Positions 1 through 8,259 of a stretch of DNA of 64,000 nucleotides are shown piece by piece; the first letter of the stretch is position 1; the number at the start of each line of letters is the position of its first letter. The stretch is from an uncultured Clostridium sp. GTDB taxonomy: Bacteria; Bacillota; Clostridia; Lachnospirales; Lachnospiraceae. A program made the translations under genes and the position numbers. The notes beneath the pieces were generated by a model that searched no databases, was not told the DNA's origin, and worked only from the letters and a program-made list of their open reading frames with translations. Where the stretch lies: assembly GCA_900538475.1 (NCBI GenBank), contig UPYT01000002.1:62001-126000 (forward strand). Direction: 5' to 3'.

Positions 1-458
1 CAGCAGCAGCCATCATGGGAAGAAAATGAAGGCGTAAGCAAAATGGCATGGGACATGGGTATTTTTTCCTGGAAAGCAGGAGCAGTTTTCAGGATCGTGC
101 CATGGGCCAGAGGCTCAGAAAAGCAGCCTGCAGCAGCAGTCAGCTCGGTCAGCAGTTGAACGGGCCAGCGCTGTTCTTTGCAGTCATCATTGGGATTCCA
201 GTCTGGGGGGAGGAACAGCAGAAGCAGGATGCTGTCATTTTTTTCCTGTTCCTGAGTCTGGGCGGAGGGAGTGCTGTATTCTCCCAGAGAAACCAGTGTG
301 TGATAATTGCGATCTCCAGAAGGAGGAATCACACAGATATCTGTGGAGATACCAGGAAAGGAGGTTTCGTGCAGTATTGTTTCAAACCTGCCGAAGAAGG
401 CTTGAATGTGGTTTTCCAGCAGGCGGCGTTCCTGCATGAGATGGGATTCAGGTTTCAT
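1..458 (-). CDS. SUFU (suppressor of fused)-domain protein, 3' end cut by window edge
   Basis: Reading the minus strand from an ATG at 458 gives an open frame that leaves the left edge, about 152 residues. It contains the pattern of bacterial SUFU-domain proteins: an N-terminal helix ending HIQAFFGRFETILHE, then DICVIPPSGDRNYHTLVSLG, and later LPPDWNPNDD with QRWPVQLL. Members of this family in bacteria are small cytosolic proteins, often immunity-like or of unknown role. A GTG five codons upstream follows directly on an in-frame TGA, and neither start has a ribosome site. The right end of the IS607-type element lies just upstream, so the native promoter and leader may have been displaced. 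The family call is by recalled motif, not alignment. Confidence 0.7.
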   Translation of the reverse strand, partial: MKPESHLMQERRLLENHIQAFFGRFETILHETSFPGISTDICVIPPSGDRNYHTLVSLGEYSTPSAQTQEQEKNDSILLLLFLPPDWNPNDDCKEQRWPVQLLTELTAAAGCFSEPLAHGTILKTAPAFQEKIPMSHAILLTPSFSSHDGCC

Positions 459-485
459 AGGCGTGGCTGCCACTCAAAATGTGAT

Positions 486-660
486 TAAATATACTCACAT
501 CGAGATAATGTAGACTTTCGCAAGTTCTACTTACTGCTTCTTCGTGTATGCTTTTGATTGACTAAAGCCATATCTACTCACAGGTTCCTGTACACTCCAC
601 AGTCGTCAATTCCCGAAATAGTCTTCGGTACATACTTACGTTTGCGTTTCATGATGCAAC
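486..660 (-). ncRNA. Candidate TnpB-associated omega RNA / element right end
   Basis: In IS605/IS607 elements the 3' end of tnpB and the following right end are transcribed as the omega RNA that guides TnpB; the guide is the host sequence just beyond the element end. Here about 160 bases without a gene follow the tnpB stop and include the hairpin at 512-532. If the end lies near 485-500, the guide would be drawn from the SUFU leader. Placement is by analogy only. Confidence 0.35.
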
Positions 661-1818
661 TTCGTAAGTCTTCGCATCTTTCAAATTGAGAGCAGCATTC
701 ATATCCCTGTTTTCGACGTAACCACAATTACATCGAAAGATTCTATCTGAAAGCTTTAAGTCTTTCTTAATAGTTCCACAACAGTGGCAGGTTTTTGATG
801 ATGGATACCATCTGTCTGCTACTCGTAATTCAATACCATTCTCCTTACATTTTGCCTGAAGTTTCACTTTAAATTCATAAAACTTCTGAGAAGCAACTGC
901 TTTTGAAAGATGCCTGTTCTTCATCATTCCTGATACATTCAAATCCTCAATCGTTATATAAGATGGCTTGGTTTTTACTATCTCAGCGATTGTTTTGTTC
1001 ATGTAATCCGTGCGGACATTGTCTATCCGATGATAAAGCTTCTGTACCTTAAGCTTTTGCTTTTGTATATTTGCTTTTTGAGTGGACTCTCCTTTCTTTA
1101 AATTTTCATACTTACGGGAGAGACATCTCTGCTCCCGAATCAGTCGTTTTTCAAGTTTTTTTAATCTTGCCGATTTGTTAATATTTTTATATGTCTTACC
1201 ATTTGAAATAATGGCAAAATCCTTTAACCCAAGGTCTATGCCAATTCCTTCACTGTAATCATTGGTAGTTATCTTGCTATCCGGTATTTCTGCCAGAACT
1301 GAAACATAAAACCTGCCAGCTTTCATGGAAACCGAACCGCTTTTTATGACATATCCATCTTTTGTAACAGGGATATATCCCTTTTCCTTCACTCTAACCC
1401 ATCCAAGGGATGGAATGTTAATTCTATGTCTTTCGCAGCGGCAATCCTTTGGATTATTCTTTACGAAATACATTTTTACATCTGATTTTCCCTTCTTTTT
1501 AAACTTAGGAAAACCACTTTGATGTTTGAAAAACTTTTTAAATGCGGTTTCTCCATGATTTACTGACTGTGTGACTGTTTTTGAATAAGACTCCTTAATC
1601 CATGCATATTCTGGGTGATTTGGTATATATTCATTGTTAAGCCAGACTCTGAATTGATGACTGCTCATAAACTTTTCACCATTTTCATGAAGTTCTTTAT
1701 TATGAGCAAGATAGAAATTATAGATAAATCTACAGGTTCCTATCGTCTTACGAATCTTAACCTTTTGCTCCTCGGTTGGATTTATTTCCGTCTTGAAGCT
1801 CTTTAGCAATCTCCCCAT
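649..1818 (-). CDS. tnpB: RNA-guided endonuclease TnpB of an IS607-type element
   Basis: This 389-residue protein has the TnpB layout: an N-terminal helix-turn-helix/wedge region, then a RuvC-like nuclease split around a zinc ribbon. The catalytic carboxylates are all present: Asp195 in GIGIDLGLKD, Glu291 in ITIEDLNVSG and Asp372 in NRDMNAA. The zinc ribbon uses CHCC at 344-347 and CNC at 363-365. TnpB nucleases cut DNA at element-adjacent targets using an omega RNA and help keep the element after excision. The full length and intact active site suggest a functional enzyme although tnpA is broken. The ATG overlaps the tnpA remnant frame; GGAG directly abuts it, so an internal start a few codons later is possible. 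Confidence 0.9.
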   Translation of the reverse strand: MGRLLKSFKTEINPTEEQKVKIRKTIGTCRFIYNFYLAHNKELHENGEKFMSSHQFRVWLNNEYIPNHPEYAWIKESYSKTVTQSVNHGETAFKKFFKHQSGFPKFKKKGKSDVKMYFVKNNPKDCRCERHRINIPSLGWVRVKEKGYIPVTKDGYVIKSGSVSMKAGRFYVSVLAEIPDSKITTNDYSEGIGIDLGLKDFAIISNGKTYKNINKSARLKKLEKRLIREQRCLSRKYENLKKGESTQKANIQKQKLKVQKLYHRIDNVRTDYMNKTIAEIVKTKPSYITIEDLNVSGMMKNRHLSKAVASQKFYEFKVKLQAKCKENGIELRVADRWYPSSKTCHCCGTIKKDLKLSDRIFRCNCGYVENRDMNAALNLKDAKTYEVAS

Positions 1819-2002
1819 CTCCTTCTATTTGTTTTTTATACTTACGAAGTCCATACAACCTACAGGAGAATACTTGAAGGATTCTTGTAGATACTCTGGC
1901 ATAAATAACTATCTGACGATTATCGTGTTCTGTATAAATGCCTTTAAACTGAAGGTATTGGTCATAAGTGTAATAACGTTTATCAGTTGGAGTACGATTT
2001 GA
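1757..2002 (-). pseudogene. tnpA: IS607-type serine resolvase TnpA, remnant with internal deletion
   Basis: The minus-strand frame reads SNRTPTDKRYYTYDQYLQF and then IVIYARVST, which are the end of the MerR-like DNA-binding domain and the start of the serine-recombinase domain of IS607 TnpA. It then jumps straight to FSCRLYGLRKYKKQI, the known C-terminal tail, before a TAA inside tnpB. About 100 residues of the catalytic core are missing, and a TAA at 2003-2005 removes the N terminus. The frame is still open, so this looks like a clean internal deletion plus loss of the start. Confidence 0.8.
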
Positions 2003-2102
2003 TTAGTGATATTAGAAATGTTCATAAATAATTCCTACACGGGCATATTTAAACACTTTTAAGCACTAATATCAATTATTTTAATTACTTAATATTTCCT
2101 CC

Positions 2103-2201
2103 TTTGTATTTGATGTGGAACTATATGATCATGTTACTAAGAAACAGACAGGATTGCAATATCTATTTATTGAAATATTATATCAATTTATTGAACTATA
2201 A
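2103..2201 (+). other. Possible C-terminal gene fragment of unknown family
   Basis: A short frame with no start codon encodes about 32 residues rich in conserved-looking aromatic residues, ending GLQYLFIEILYQFIEL before TAA. It lies in the AT-rich stretch between the IS element and the selenium island (2050-2312), which otherwise shows no gene. It may be the tail of a gene lost when the region was rearranged. I do not recognise it. Confidence 0.2.
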
Positions 2202-2312
2202 AAAGCCGGACTGACTTATATGGTTTTCAGCCAGCTGGATTAGCTCTCCAGATGTTAATCAAAATCCATGCCATACGCCTGTCGCTCCTAGGATCCGGCT
2301 GAAAAGCTAAAA

Positions 2313-2367
2313 GAAAAAGCTATATTTCCCCTTGTTTATCTCAGCCACAAGGAAAAATATAGCTTTT
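2313..2367 (-). terminator. Rho-independent terminator of the yedE-yedF-DUF3343 operon
   Basis: AGCTATATTTCCCCTTGT is matched by ACAAGGAAAAATATAGCT across a short loop. On the minus strand the stem is followed by a T-rich run (TTTTTCTTTT). It lies 48 bases past the DUF3343 stop. Confidence 0.75.
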
Positions 2368-2414
2368 GTGTTTCTTATGCTATCATACTTTTATAGTTGT
2401 GTCAAGGACAGCGT

Positions 2415-2657
2415 TCAGCTGTCCTTTGCCTGATAGATCCGGCGATAGCCGGTTTCTGTTTTTTCAACGATTTGTTCCACTTCCTCCAAAAAAGCTCCGT
2501 CCGGTGTAAGATATGCTCCCTCACAGCAGACGCAGGTGCCGCAGCTGCTGCTTAAGTCCCTGGGAACCGGCATAACATGGGCGGGAATATTCCGCTCCCC
2601 GCAAAGCCGCTTATAGCGGATGGCGCCGAAATGGGAATAAAAAGTAGCGATATACAT
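2415..2657 (-). CDS. DUF3343 putative Se/S carrier protein
   Basis: This 80-residue protein matches the DUF3343 family, which is annotated as a putative selenium/sulfur carrier: an N-terminal ATFYSHFGAIRYKRL segment, a PVPRDLSSSCGTC core and further cysteines (CVCC) at about 42-45. The cysteines are candidates for persulfide or selenosulfide carriage. It overlaps the yedF stop by one base and is the last gene of the operon yedE-yedF-DUF3343. The pairing with yedE and yedF is the main functional evidence; the biochemical role is not established for the family. Confidence 0.8.
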   Translation of the reverse strand: MYIATFYSHFGAIRYKRLCGERNIPAHVMPVPRDLSSSCGTCVCCEGAYLTPDGAFLEEVEQIVEKTETGYRRIYQAKDS

Positions 2658-2860
2658 TATTTCGTGAAGGTCAGGGTGTATTCACTGCCCTGTTCCTGAA
2701 CAGCTACCTGGTATCCCTGGGACTTGCCGTAGCGGGATGTATTTTCCTTGGCAGCGTGGTTGTCTACGATCATCTGGCAGGGCTCTCCGCCAGCCAGGGC
2801 CTTTCTCAGCATAATAACCGGCTCAGGACAGGAAAGTCCTCTTGCATCTAAGGTTTTCAT
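2657..2860 (-). CDS. yedF: TusA/YedF-type sulfurtransferase-like protein
   Basis: A 67-residue TusA-fold protein. The family signature GLSCPEPVIML near residues 8-18 holds the CPxP motif, whose cysteine carries a persulfide (or, in the selenium-linked YedF group, possibly selenium). It starts 4 bases after the yedE stop and is translationally coupled to the DUF3343 gene. YedF proteins beside YedE are a recognised selenium-metabolism marker. It lacks the C-terminal DsrE-like domain found in the longer YedF forms, so here that role may fall to DUF3343. Confidence 0.88.
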   Translation of the reverse strand: MKTLDARGLSCPEPVIMLRKALAGGEPCQMIVDNHAAKENTSRYGKSQGYQVAVQEQGSEYTLTFTK

Positions 2861-2863
2861 TGC

Positions 2864-3949
2864 TTAATCCTCCTTTTGAAATGTATTGAAGCAGGCAATT
2901 GCAGTAACAACGGCAAGGCCGATGAGAACAGCGATTTTTCCGTTGGCGGTAGGGCCATTTCCGCTGGAAGCAAGGCCAAAGTTGTGAGCAAATGCGGCTC
3001 CAACCATGAGACCGATAACGGTAATGGCGCTGTCTGTGTTGCCTTCACCGGAGAGAATCAGCTGACGCAGGGGACATCCGCCAAGCAGAACACAGCCGTA
3101 TCCGGTCAGGAACATGCCCAGGAAGTTCCAGAGGCCGTCTGTATGGGAAACTGCCTGTCCTTCCATGCCCAGCTGGAAAAAGGTTCCTCCGCCGGCTGCG
3201 GTGAGAATCAGGTTGCCTGCCAGAGCAGCTGCAAAAACAGAGATAAATCCCAGAAGCAGACGAGATTCTTTGAACAGTACCATATCACGGATGCCGCCTA
3301 CCATGCAGAGACGGGTTCTCTGAGCCAGAGCGCCTACAATCAGGCCTGCTCCCAGGCTGACTGCAATGGCAGCGTGGCTGCCTCCAGGACCGCCGCCAGC
3401 TTCTGTAAAATGAATGAAGGCCGGAGCGGCAACCAGAAGAATCAGAAGGGCCGCTTCTATGGCAGGGAGAATCATTCCCTCTGTTTTGGGAAGCCGGTAG
3501 GTTCTCTTTAAGGTATAGCCCTTATTCAGGAAGAAGATTCCGGTAAGAATTCCAAATACGAAACCGGCCAGACCGAACAGCGCGTTTAAATCGCCGCCTG
3601 CAAGACGAAGAATCATACGGAAGGGGCAGCCTAAAAACATCAGGCAGCCGATCATTACAAAAAATGCAATAATGAAACGGGTAACAGGAGAGCTTCCTCC
3701 TTTTGCCTGAAATTCTTTCCGGCTTACAGCCAGAATCAGGCTTCCCAGAACCAGTCCGATGATTTCCGGACGGATGTACTGGACTGCAGCTGCGGAATGA
3801 AGGCCCAGGGCGCCGGACTGATCCCGCAAAAAGCAGGCAATACAGAAGCCCATGTTGGATGGATTCCCCAGAAATACCAGTGCCGCGGAGATAAGGCCGA
3901 TGATACAGCCAGCAGCTATGATTGTTTGTTTTTCTTTTGTCTGAGACAT
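2864..3949 (-). CDS. yedE: YedE-family putative selenium transporter
   Basis: A 361-residue polytopic inner-membrane protein with about nine to ten hydrophobic segments of the YeeE/YedE (sulfur transport) fold. Cysteine-containing pore motifs are visible: GFCIACFLRD near 30, GCPFRM near 108 and GGCPLRQLILSG near 289. The YedE subgroup is proposed to import a selenium compound and clusters with selenium genes, as here. It is the first gene of its operon and diverges from the desulfurase-like gene at 4218. Direct transport data for this subgroup are lacking. Confidence 0.88.
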   Translation of the reverse strand: MSQTKEKQTIIAAGCIIGLISAALVFLGNPSNMGFCIACFLRDQSGALGLHSAAAVQYIRPEIIGLVLGSLILAVSRKEFQAKGGSSPVTRFIIAFFVMIGCLMFLGCPFRMILRLAGGDLNALFGLAGFVFGILTGIFFLNKGYTLKRTYRLPKTEGMILPAIEAALLILLVAAPAFIHFTEAGGGPGGSHAAIAVSLGAGLIVGALAQRTRLCMVGGIRDMVLFKESRLLLGFISVFAAALAGNLILTAAGGGTFFQLGMEGQAVSHTDGLWNFLGMFLTGYGCVLLGGCPLRQLILSGEGNTDSAITVIGLMVGAAFAHNFGLASSGNGPTANGKIAVLIGLAVVTAIACFNTFQKED

Positions 3950-4092
3950 AACGCTACACTCCTTTTTTCTTTTTATGACAATAGCTTTTTCGTAAAAATA
4001 GTGAAAAAAATGTCATAAATTCATTAATCTTATGATAACATGCATAAAAAATGAAGTCCAATAGCAGTTATTAATATTTTGGATTGATTTAT

Positions 4093-4121
4093 TTGATTAT
4101 TAAATAAGTGTGTGCTATGAT
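4093..4121 (+). promoter_or_regulatory. Sigma-A-type promoter for the desulfurase-like gene
   Basis: TTGATT at 4093-4098 and TATGAT at 4116-4121 are separated by 17 bases. Transcription from about 4128 gives a leader of about 90 bases and rules out an ATG-like start at 4110 for the downstream gene. Confidence 0.6.
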
Positions 4122-4217
4122 GAAAGAAAAACACAGAAAGAAAACCGCGGCAAAAGAAAGCGCAGCGGGGAAGCTGCGGTCAGGCTAATCGCTGCAGAAG
4201 AGGAGGAAAAAGAGGAG

Positions 4218-5375
4218 ATGGATGCAATTTATCTGGACAATGCAAGCACAACCTTTCCCAAACCGAAGGCGGTGCCAGAGGCCATGTATCATTATATGAC
4301 AAGATCTGGCAGTAATATTAATAGAGGGTGTTATGATCGTGCGTATGCTGTTGAGGAGCTGGTTTATGAAACCAGACAGATGCTTTGCAGCTTATTTGGC
4401 GGGGAAGACTGCAGAAATGTGGCATTTACAAAAAATGTAACAGAAAGCCTTAATGTGATTTTAAAGGGGCTGTTAAAGCCGGGAGACCATGTGCTGGTTT
4501 CTTCTATGGAGCACAATGCGGTGATGCGTCCCCTGGTGCAGCTGGAAAAGCAGGGGATTTCTTTTTCCCGGATTCCCTGCCGCAGGGATGGAAGCCTGAT
4601 TCTGGAGGAAATGGCTCCTCTGGTGAAAAAGGAAACCAGGGCGGTGGTAATGACCCACGCCAGCAATGTGTGCGGAACGATGATGCCTTATGAACAGGTG
4701 GGAGCATTCTGCCGGGAGCGCGGTCTTTTGTTTATTGCTGATACAGCCCAGACAGCCGGAGTGTGGCCGCTGGATATGGAACACATGAAGATTGACGCTC
4801 TGGCTTTTACCGGCCATAAGGGGCTTCTGGGCCCCCAGGGAATCGGCGGCTTTCTTCTGGGCGAGAAGCTTCTGCCTCAGATGGAGAGTTTGATTGCGGG
4901 AGGAACAGGAAGCATCAGCCATACTGAGGTTATGCCGGATTTTATGCCGGATCGGTTTGAGGCGGGAACTATGAATCTGCCGGGAATTGTGGGGCTTCAT
5001 GCAGGACTTGGCTGGATCCGTGAAACAGGGATGGAACAGATCCGCAGTCATGAGCTTGCATTGACCAGACAGTTTCTGGAGGGATTGAAATCTATGGATC
5101 CGTATGAGAAACGGCTTCGCGTTGTGGGGAAAAAGGATACAGAGGGACGGACAGGAGTGGTGTCTGTTCAGACGGTGCGGCGGGAGCTTGCCCAAACAGC
5201 CTATGAGTTGGATGTCCAGTATGGAATTATGACACGGGTGGGACTTCACTGTGCACCTTCTGCTCATCAGACTCTGGGCACCTTCCCCACAGGAACCATT
5301 CGCTTTTCTTTCGGATGGTGGAATACCAGGGAGGAGGTTGCGCTGGCGCTTCAGGCGCTGGACGAGCTGTCATAG
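4218..5375 (+). CDS. Class V aminotransferase-fold PLP enzyme (cysteine desulfurase-like, selenium island)
   Basis: This 385-residue enzyme begins [14 protein letters not shown], as NifS/IscS-type desulfurases do. The PLP-binding aspartate is Asp175 (IADTAQTAG), the Schiff-base lysine is Lys201 ([11 protein letters not shown]), and the mobile-loop cysteine that would accept sulfur or selenium is Cys345 ([11 protein letters not shown]). The start at 4218 follows AGGAGG with an 11-base gap and lies after the predicted transcription start. In this context it probably releases Se0 or S0 from selenocysteine or cysteine for YedF/DUF3343. The 3' end of the gene is repeated just beyond the stop (see repeat at 5342). 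Confidence 0.88.
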   Translation: MDAIYLDNASTTFPKPKAVPEAMYHYMTRSGSNINRGCYDRAYAVEELVYETRQMLCSLFGGEDCRNVAFTKNVTESLNVILKGLLKPGDHVLVSSMEHNAVMRPLVQLEKQGISFSRIPCRRDGSLILEEMAPLVKKETRAVVMTHASNVCGTMMPYEQVGAFCRERGLLFIADTAQTAGVWPLDMEHMKIDALAFTGHKGLLGPQGIGGFLLGEKLLPQMESLIAGGTGSISHTEVMPDFMPDRFEAGTMNLPGIVGLHAGLGWIRETGMEQIRSHELALTRQFLEGLKSMDPYEKRLRVVGKKDTEGRTGVVSVQTVRRELAQTAYELDVQYGIMTRVGLHCAPSAHQTLGTFPTGTIRFSFGWWNTREEVALALQALDELS

Positions 5376-5418
5376 AGGAAGGCGTGCTGGCGCTTCAGGC
5401 GCTGGACGAGCTGTCATA
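5342..5418 (+). repeat. 44-bp tandem duplication spanning the desulfurase 3' end
   Basis: A 33-base segment at 5342-5374 recurs exactly at 5386-5418, 44 bases later. The first copy encodes the last codons of the desulfurase, and the second is untranslated, ending in its own in-frame TAA. The exact identity implies a recent event or slippage. Confidence 0.95.
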
Positions 5419-5443
5419 ATGGAAGATTGCAGGAGGAAAGGGT

Positions 5444-6376
5444 ATGGATTTTAAACAGCTTCAGTCATTTGCTGCAGTTGTAAAATATCAGAGTTTTACG
5501 AAAGCGGCAGAGATGCTTTATATTTCTCAGCCTACTATCAGCACCCATATTCGTGCTTTGGAGGAGGAGCTGCAGTCCCGCCTGGTGCTGCGCACCACCA
5601 AGGATGTGGAGATTACTCCGAGAGGGTGGGAGCTGTATCAATGTGCAGAGAAAATATTCCTGCTGAGGGACAGTCTGGTGGAGAGCTGGCAGATGGAAAC
5701 AGAGCAAGTCATTAATCTGGGAGCCTCTACGATTCCCTCCGTCTATATTCTTCCTGAGGTGCTTCCCGGCTTTTTAAAAGCAAATTCCGGGATTCAGATT
5801 CATATTCACCAGGGAGACAGCCGAGAGATTATCAGCCAGGTTCTGGAGGGAAATATTAAACTGGGAATGGTTGGAATGAAGGTTTCTGATGAAAATCTTA
5901 CGTTTCTGCCTTTTTACAGAGACACGATGGTTTTGATTACTCCGGCGACAGAGTATTATCGGAAATGGAAGGATGAGGGGGGAGTTTCTATGGAGAAGCT
6001 TCTTGCAGAGCCTTTTCTTTTGCGGGAACAGGGGAGCGGAAGCCGCAAATGCATGGAGAACTATTTCCTTCAGACAGGAATCCGGGAACAGGATCTTCAT
6101 GTGGCGGCCCGGCTCAACGATCAGGAGGCAGTAAAGCGCCTGGTTTCCTGCGGCCTGGGAGTTTCTATTATATCGGCAAAGGCGGCAGAAAATGATTGCC
6201 AGGAGGGGAAGCTTCTTTCGTTTTCTCTGCCTGGGCTGGGGGCAGCAAGGAACCTGTATCTGGTCTGGCGGAACCAGTTTATTCTCAGTGAACAGATAAC
6301 CAGGTTTATGGGATATGTGCAGGAGCTGTATGAAAGGGAAGGGAAAATAAACAAAATAAATGCTCAGATGCTGTGA
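5444..6376 (+). CDS. LysR-family regulator, selenium-metabolism-associated type
   Basis: A 310-residue LysR protein. Its winged helix-turn-helix lies at residues 1-60 (KYQSFTKAAEMLYISQPTIS) and a periplasmic-binding-protein-like effector domain covers about 90-300. The start follows AGGAAAGG. The sequence resembles the group annotated as selenium-metabolism-associated LysR regulators, and the position directly after the desulfurase supports that. It is likely to control the divergent yedE operon and the desulfurase gene from the 3950-4217 region; the effector is unknown. Confidence 0.85.
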   Translation: MDFKQLQSFAAVVKYQSFTKAAEMLYISQPTISTHIRALEEELQSRLVLRTTKDVEITPRGWELYQCAEKIFLLRDSLVESWQMETEQVINLGASTIPSVYILPEVLPGFLKANSGIQIHIHQGDSREIISQVLEGNIKLGMVGMKVSDENLTFLPFYRDTMVLITPATEYYRKWKDEGGVSMEKLLAEPFLLREQGSGSRKCMENYFLQTGIREQDLHVAARLNDQEAVKRLVSCGLGVSIISAKAAENDCQEGKLLSFSLPGLGAARNLYLVWRNQFILSEQITRFMGYVQELYEREGKINKINAQML

Positions 6377-6381
6377 AAAAA

Positions 6382-6425
6382 GGCGCCGTTCCATCATTGT
6401 CTGGTGTGGATGATGGAACGGCGCC
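6382..6425 (-). terminator. Shared terminator between lysR and the TRAP operon
   Basis: GGCGCCGTTCCATCAT and ATGATGGAACGGCGCC form a perfect 16-bp stem with a 12-base loop. The minus-strand side continues into TTTTTT (6376-6381), so termination is strongest for the dctM end; the stem may also stop lysR transcripts. Confidence 0.85.
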
Positions 6426-6442
6426 CTTATGCCTGTCCTTTT

Positions 6443-7744
6443 TTACAGAAGTCCCATCATAGATGGAATGCCCAGAGACAGAGCAGGAATATAGGTAACA
6501 GCCAGAAGCAGCAGGAGAAGAACAGCAAAGTAGGGAAGCAGAGTTTTTGTAACCTCCTCAATGCTGATCTTACTGATTCCGCAGCCTACGAACAGTACAG
6601 AACCTACCGGCGGAGTGATGTTGCCCATGCACATGTTAAAGATCAGCATAACGCCGAACTGAATGTTGGACATGCCCAGGCTTTCTGCAATAGGCAGGAA
6701 GATGGGGGTGAAAATCAGGATAGCCGGTGTAATATCCATAAACATACCTACAATCAGCAGAATAATGTTCATCAAAAGAAAAATCACATATTTGTTTGTG
6801 GATACAGACATAATGGCTGAGCTGATTGCCGCCGGAATTCCAGAGTATGCCATAACAAAGGACATGGCGGAGGAAGCGGAAATCAGAAACAGGATAATGC
6901 CGCTGGTGCAGGCACTGCTGACCAGAATTTTCATAAAGGACTGTACAGTCAGGCTCTTGTAGCAGACAGACAGGATCAGGCAGTACAGTACGCAGATACC
7001 TGCGCCTTCTGTTGCAGTGAAGATACCGCCTACAATACCGCCGATTACAATGACAATCAGCAGCAGGCTGGGAAGAGCCTCCAGCGTAACCTTAAGAGCT
7101 TCCGAAGCAGATGCTCTTCCGGATACCGGATAGTTGTGCTTTTTCGCATACAGGAAAGCAACAACCATAGAACCAAGACCCATGAGAATACCGGGAATAT
7201 ATCCGGCCATAAACAGAGTGGAAATGGATACGCCTCCTGCTACGGTAGAGTATACAATAAATGCGCTGGTTGGCGGAATCAGAAGTCCTGTGGGGGCAGA
7301 TGCAATATTGACAGCGGTGGCAAAAGCCGGATCATAGCCCTCGTCCTTCTGGATAGGGTAAATGCAGCCGCCCATAGCGGAGGCTGCGGCAACAGAGGAG
7401 CCGGACAGAGCGCCGAAAAGCATGTTTCCCACAATGTTGGCCTGAGCCAGAGAGCCGGGAATCCAGCCAACGAAGAGCTTGGCAAAGTTTACGAGACGTC
7501 TGGCAATACCGCCGTTATTCATAATGTTGCCGGCCAGAATAAACAGAGGAATGGCCAGCAGGGAAAAACTCTCCACACCGCTGTTCATTTTCTGCATGGT
7601 AATAAAGGTAATCTGATCCCAGGACAGGGAGGAGATTGCGGCAACAATGGAAGAAATTACAATACTTACGGAAATAGGGCAGCTTGCAAACAAAAGCAGT
7701 GCAAAAACTGCAAACAGGATAATGGCAGTTACTCCGATACTCAT
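6443..7744 (-). CDS. dctM: TRAP transporter large permease (DctM)
   Basis: A 433-residue, highly hydrophobic protein of the DctM family with about 12 membrane segments. Family hallmarks include an early IPLFILAGNIMNNGGIARRL, the central LLIPPTSAFIVYST and the terminal FNMCMGNITPPVGSVLF. TRAP systems use a sodium or proton gradient to import organic acids captured by DctP. The start overlaps the dctQ stop by four bases. It is the last gene of GH31-dctP-dctQ-dctM. Confidence 0.95.
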   Translation of the reverse strand: MSIGVTAIILFAVFALLLFASCPISVSIVISSIVAAISSLSWDQITFITMQKMNSGVESFSLLAIPLFILAGNIMNNGGIARRLVNFAKLFVGWIPGSLAQANIVGNMLFGALSGSSVAAASAMGGCIYPIQKDEGYDPAFATAVNIASAPTGLLIPPTSAFIVYSTVAGGVSISTLFMAGYIPGILMGLGSMVVAFLYAKKHNYPVSGRASASEALKVTLEALPSLLLIVIVIGGIVGGIFTATEGAGICVLYCLILSVCYKSLTVQSFMKILVSSACTSGIILFLISASSAMSFVMAYSGIPAAISSAIMSVSTNKYVIFLLMNIILLIVGMFMDITPAILIFTPIFLPIAESLGMSNIQFGVMLIFNMCMGNITPPVGSVLFVGCGISKISIEEVTKTLLPYFAVLLLLLLAVTYIPALSLGIPSMMGLL

Positions 7745-8244
7745 GCTTCATTCCCTCCTTCAATGGTAATTCCGGTAATATCTTCGTACAGATTGATAAT
7801 CTGTGCGGCAATCATGAACAGGCCGGAGACAGGGGCCATGGCATAAACCAGACTTCTGGGAATACCCAGCAGAGCGGAATATACCTTTTCAGCGCTCAGA
7901 GCCAGTTTAAAGCCGCCGATGGTAATAACAAACAGTGCAAACAGAAGAATCAGCAGATCCACAAGGGTCATAAGAATCCTCCGGCCCGCAGGATTTAGGC
8001 TGTCACGAACCAGTACCAGGCACATATGCTGTCTGGTAAAAAACGCGTAGGCTGCGCCGATAAATCCGGTCCAGATCAGGAAGTAGCGCACCAGTTCTTC
8101 TGTAAAAGCAGCCGGACTGTTCAGGACATATCTGGTAAATACCTGATACAGAACCAGGAGAGTCATGGCAGACAAAAGGACAGTGGCAATACCGGCAAGA
8201 AGCTTTATCATGAATTTTTTTACAGTAGTTAACAGTTCTTTCAT
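7741..8244 (-). CDS. dctQ: TRAP transporter small permease (DctQ)
   Basis: A 167-residue membrane protein with four predicted helices and the family features RYVLNSPAAFTEELVRYFLIW and GAAYAFFTRQHM. DctQ binds DctM to form the TRAP membrane unit. It sits 15 bases after dctP and overlaps dctM by four bases, as expected for stoichiometric partners. Confidence 0.93.
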   Translation of the reverse strand: MKELLTTVKKFMIKLLAGIATVLLSAMTLLVLYQVFTRYVLNSPAAFTEELVRYFLIWTGFIGAAYAFFTRQHMCLVLVRDSLNPAGRRILMTLVDLLILLFALFVITIGGFKLALSAEKVYSALLGIPRSLVYAMAPVSGLFMIAAQIINLYEDITGITIEGGNEA

Positions 8245-8259
8245 GGAAATCCTCCCCCT

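Larger units (their letters stand above)
485..2050 (-). mobile_element. IS607-type insertion sequence (degenerate tnpA, intact tnpB); ends approximate
   Basis: The element holds a tnpB gene preceded on the same strand by remnants of an IS607-type serine-resolvase tnpA, with the tnpA tail overlapping the tnpB start as in complete members. The 3' flank of tnpB (about 486-648) carries a hairpin at 512-532, which on the minus strand reads GTAGAACTT-GCG-AAAGTCTAC with a one-base bulge. IS607 elements leave no target duplication, so exact ends cannot be read here. The resolvase is broken, so the element should be immobile unless a helper acts. Confidence 0.6.

Noticed and set aside
48..488. Plus-strand frame of 146 codons at the left edge
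   Set aside because: It is the antisense shadow of the SUFU-domain gene, whose product shows family motifs.
4110..4217. Longer start for the desulfurase-like gene
   Set aside because: It lies upstream of the predicted transcription start, the extra residues are low-complexity, and the usual NifS-type N terminus begins at 4218.
5342..5418. Repeat as a CRISPR remnant
   Set aside because: Only two copies, overlapping a coding region, with an 11-base gap; this is a tandem duplication.
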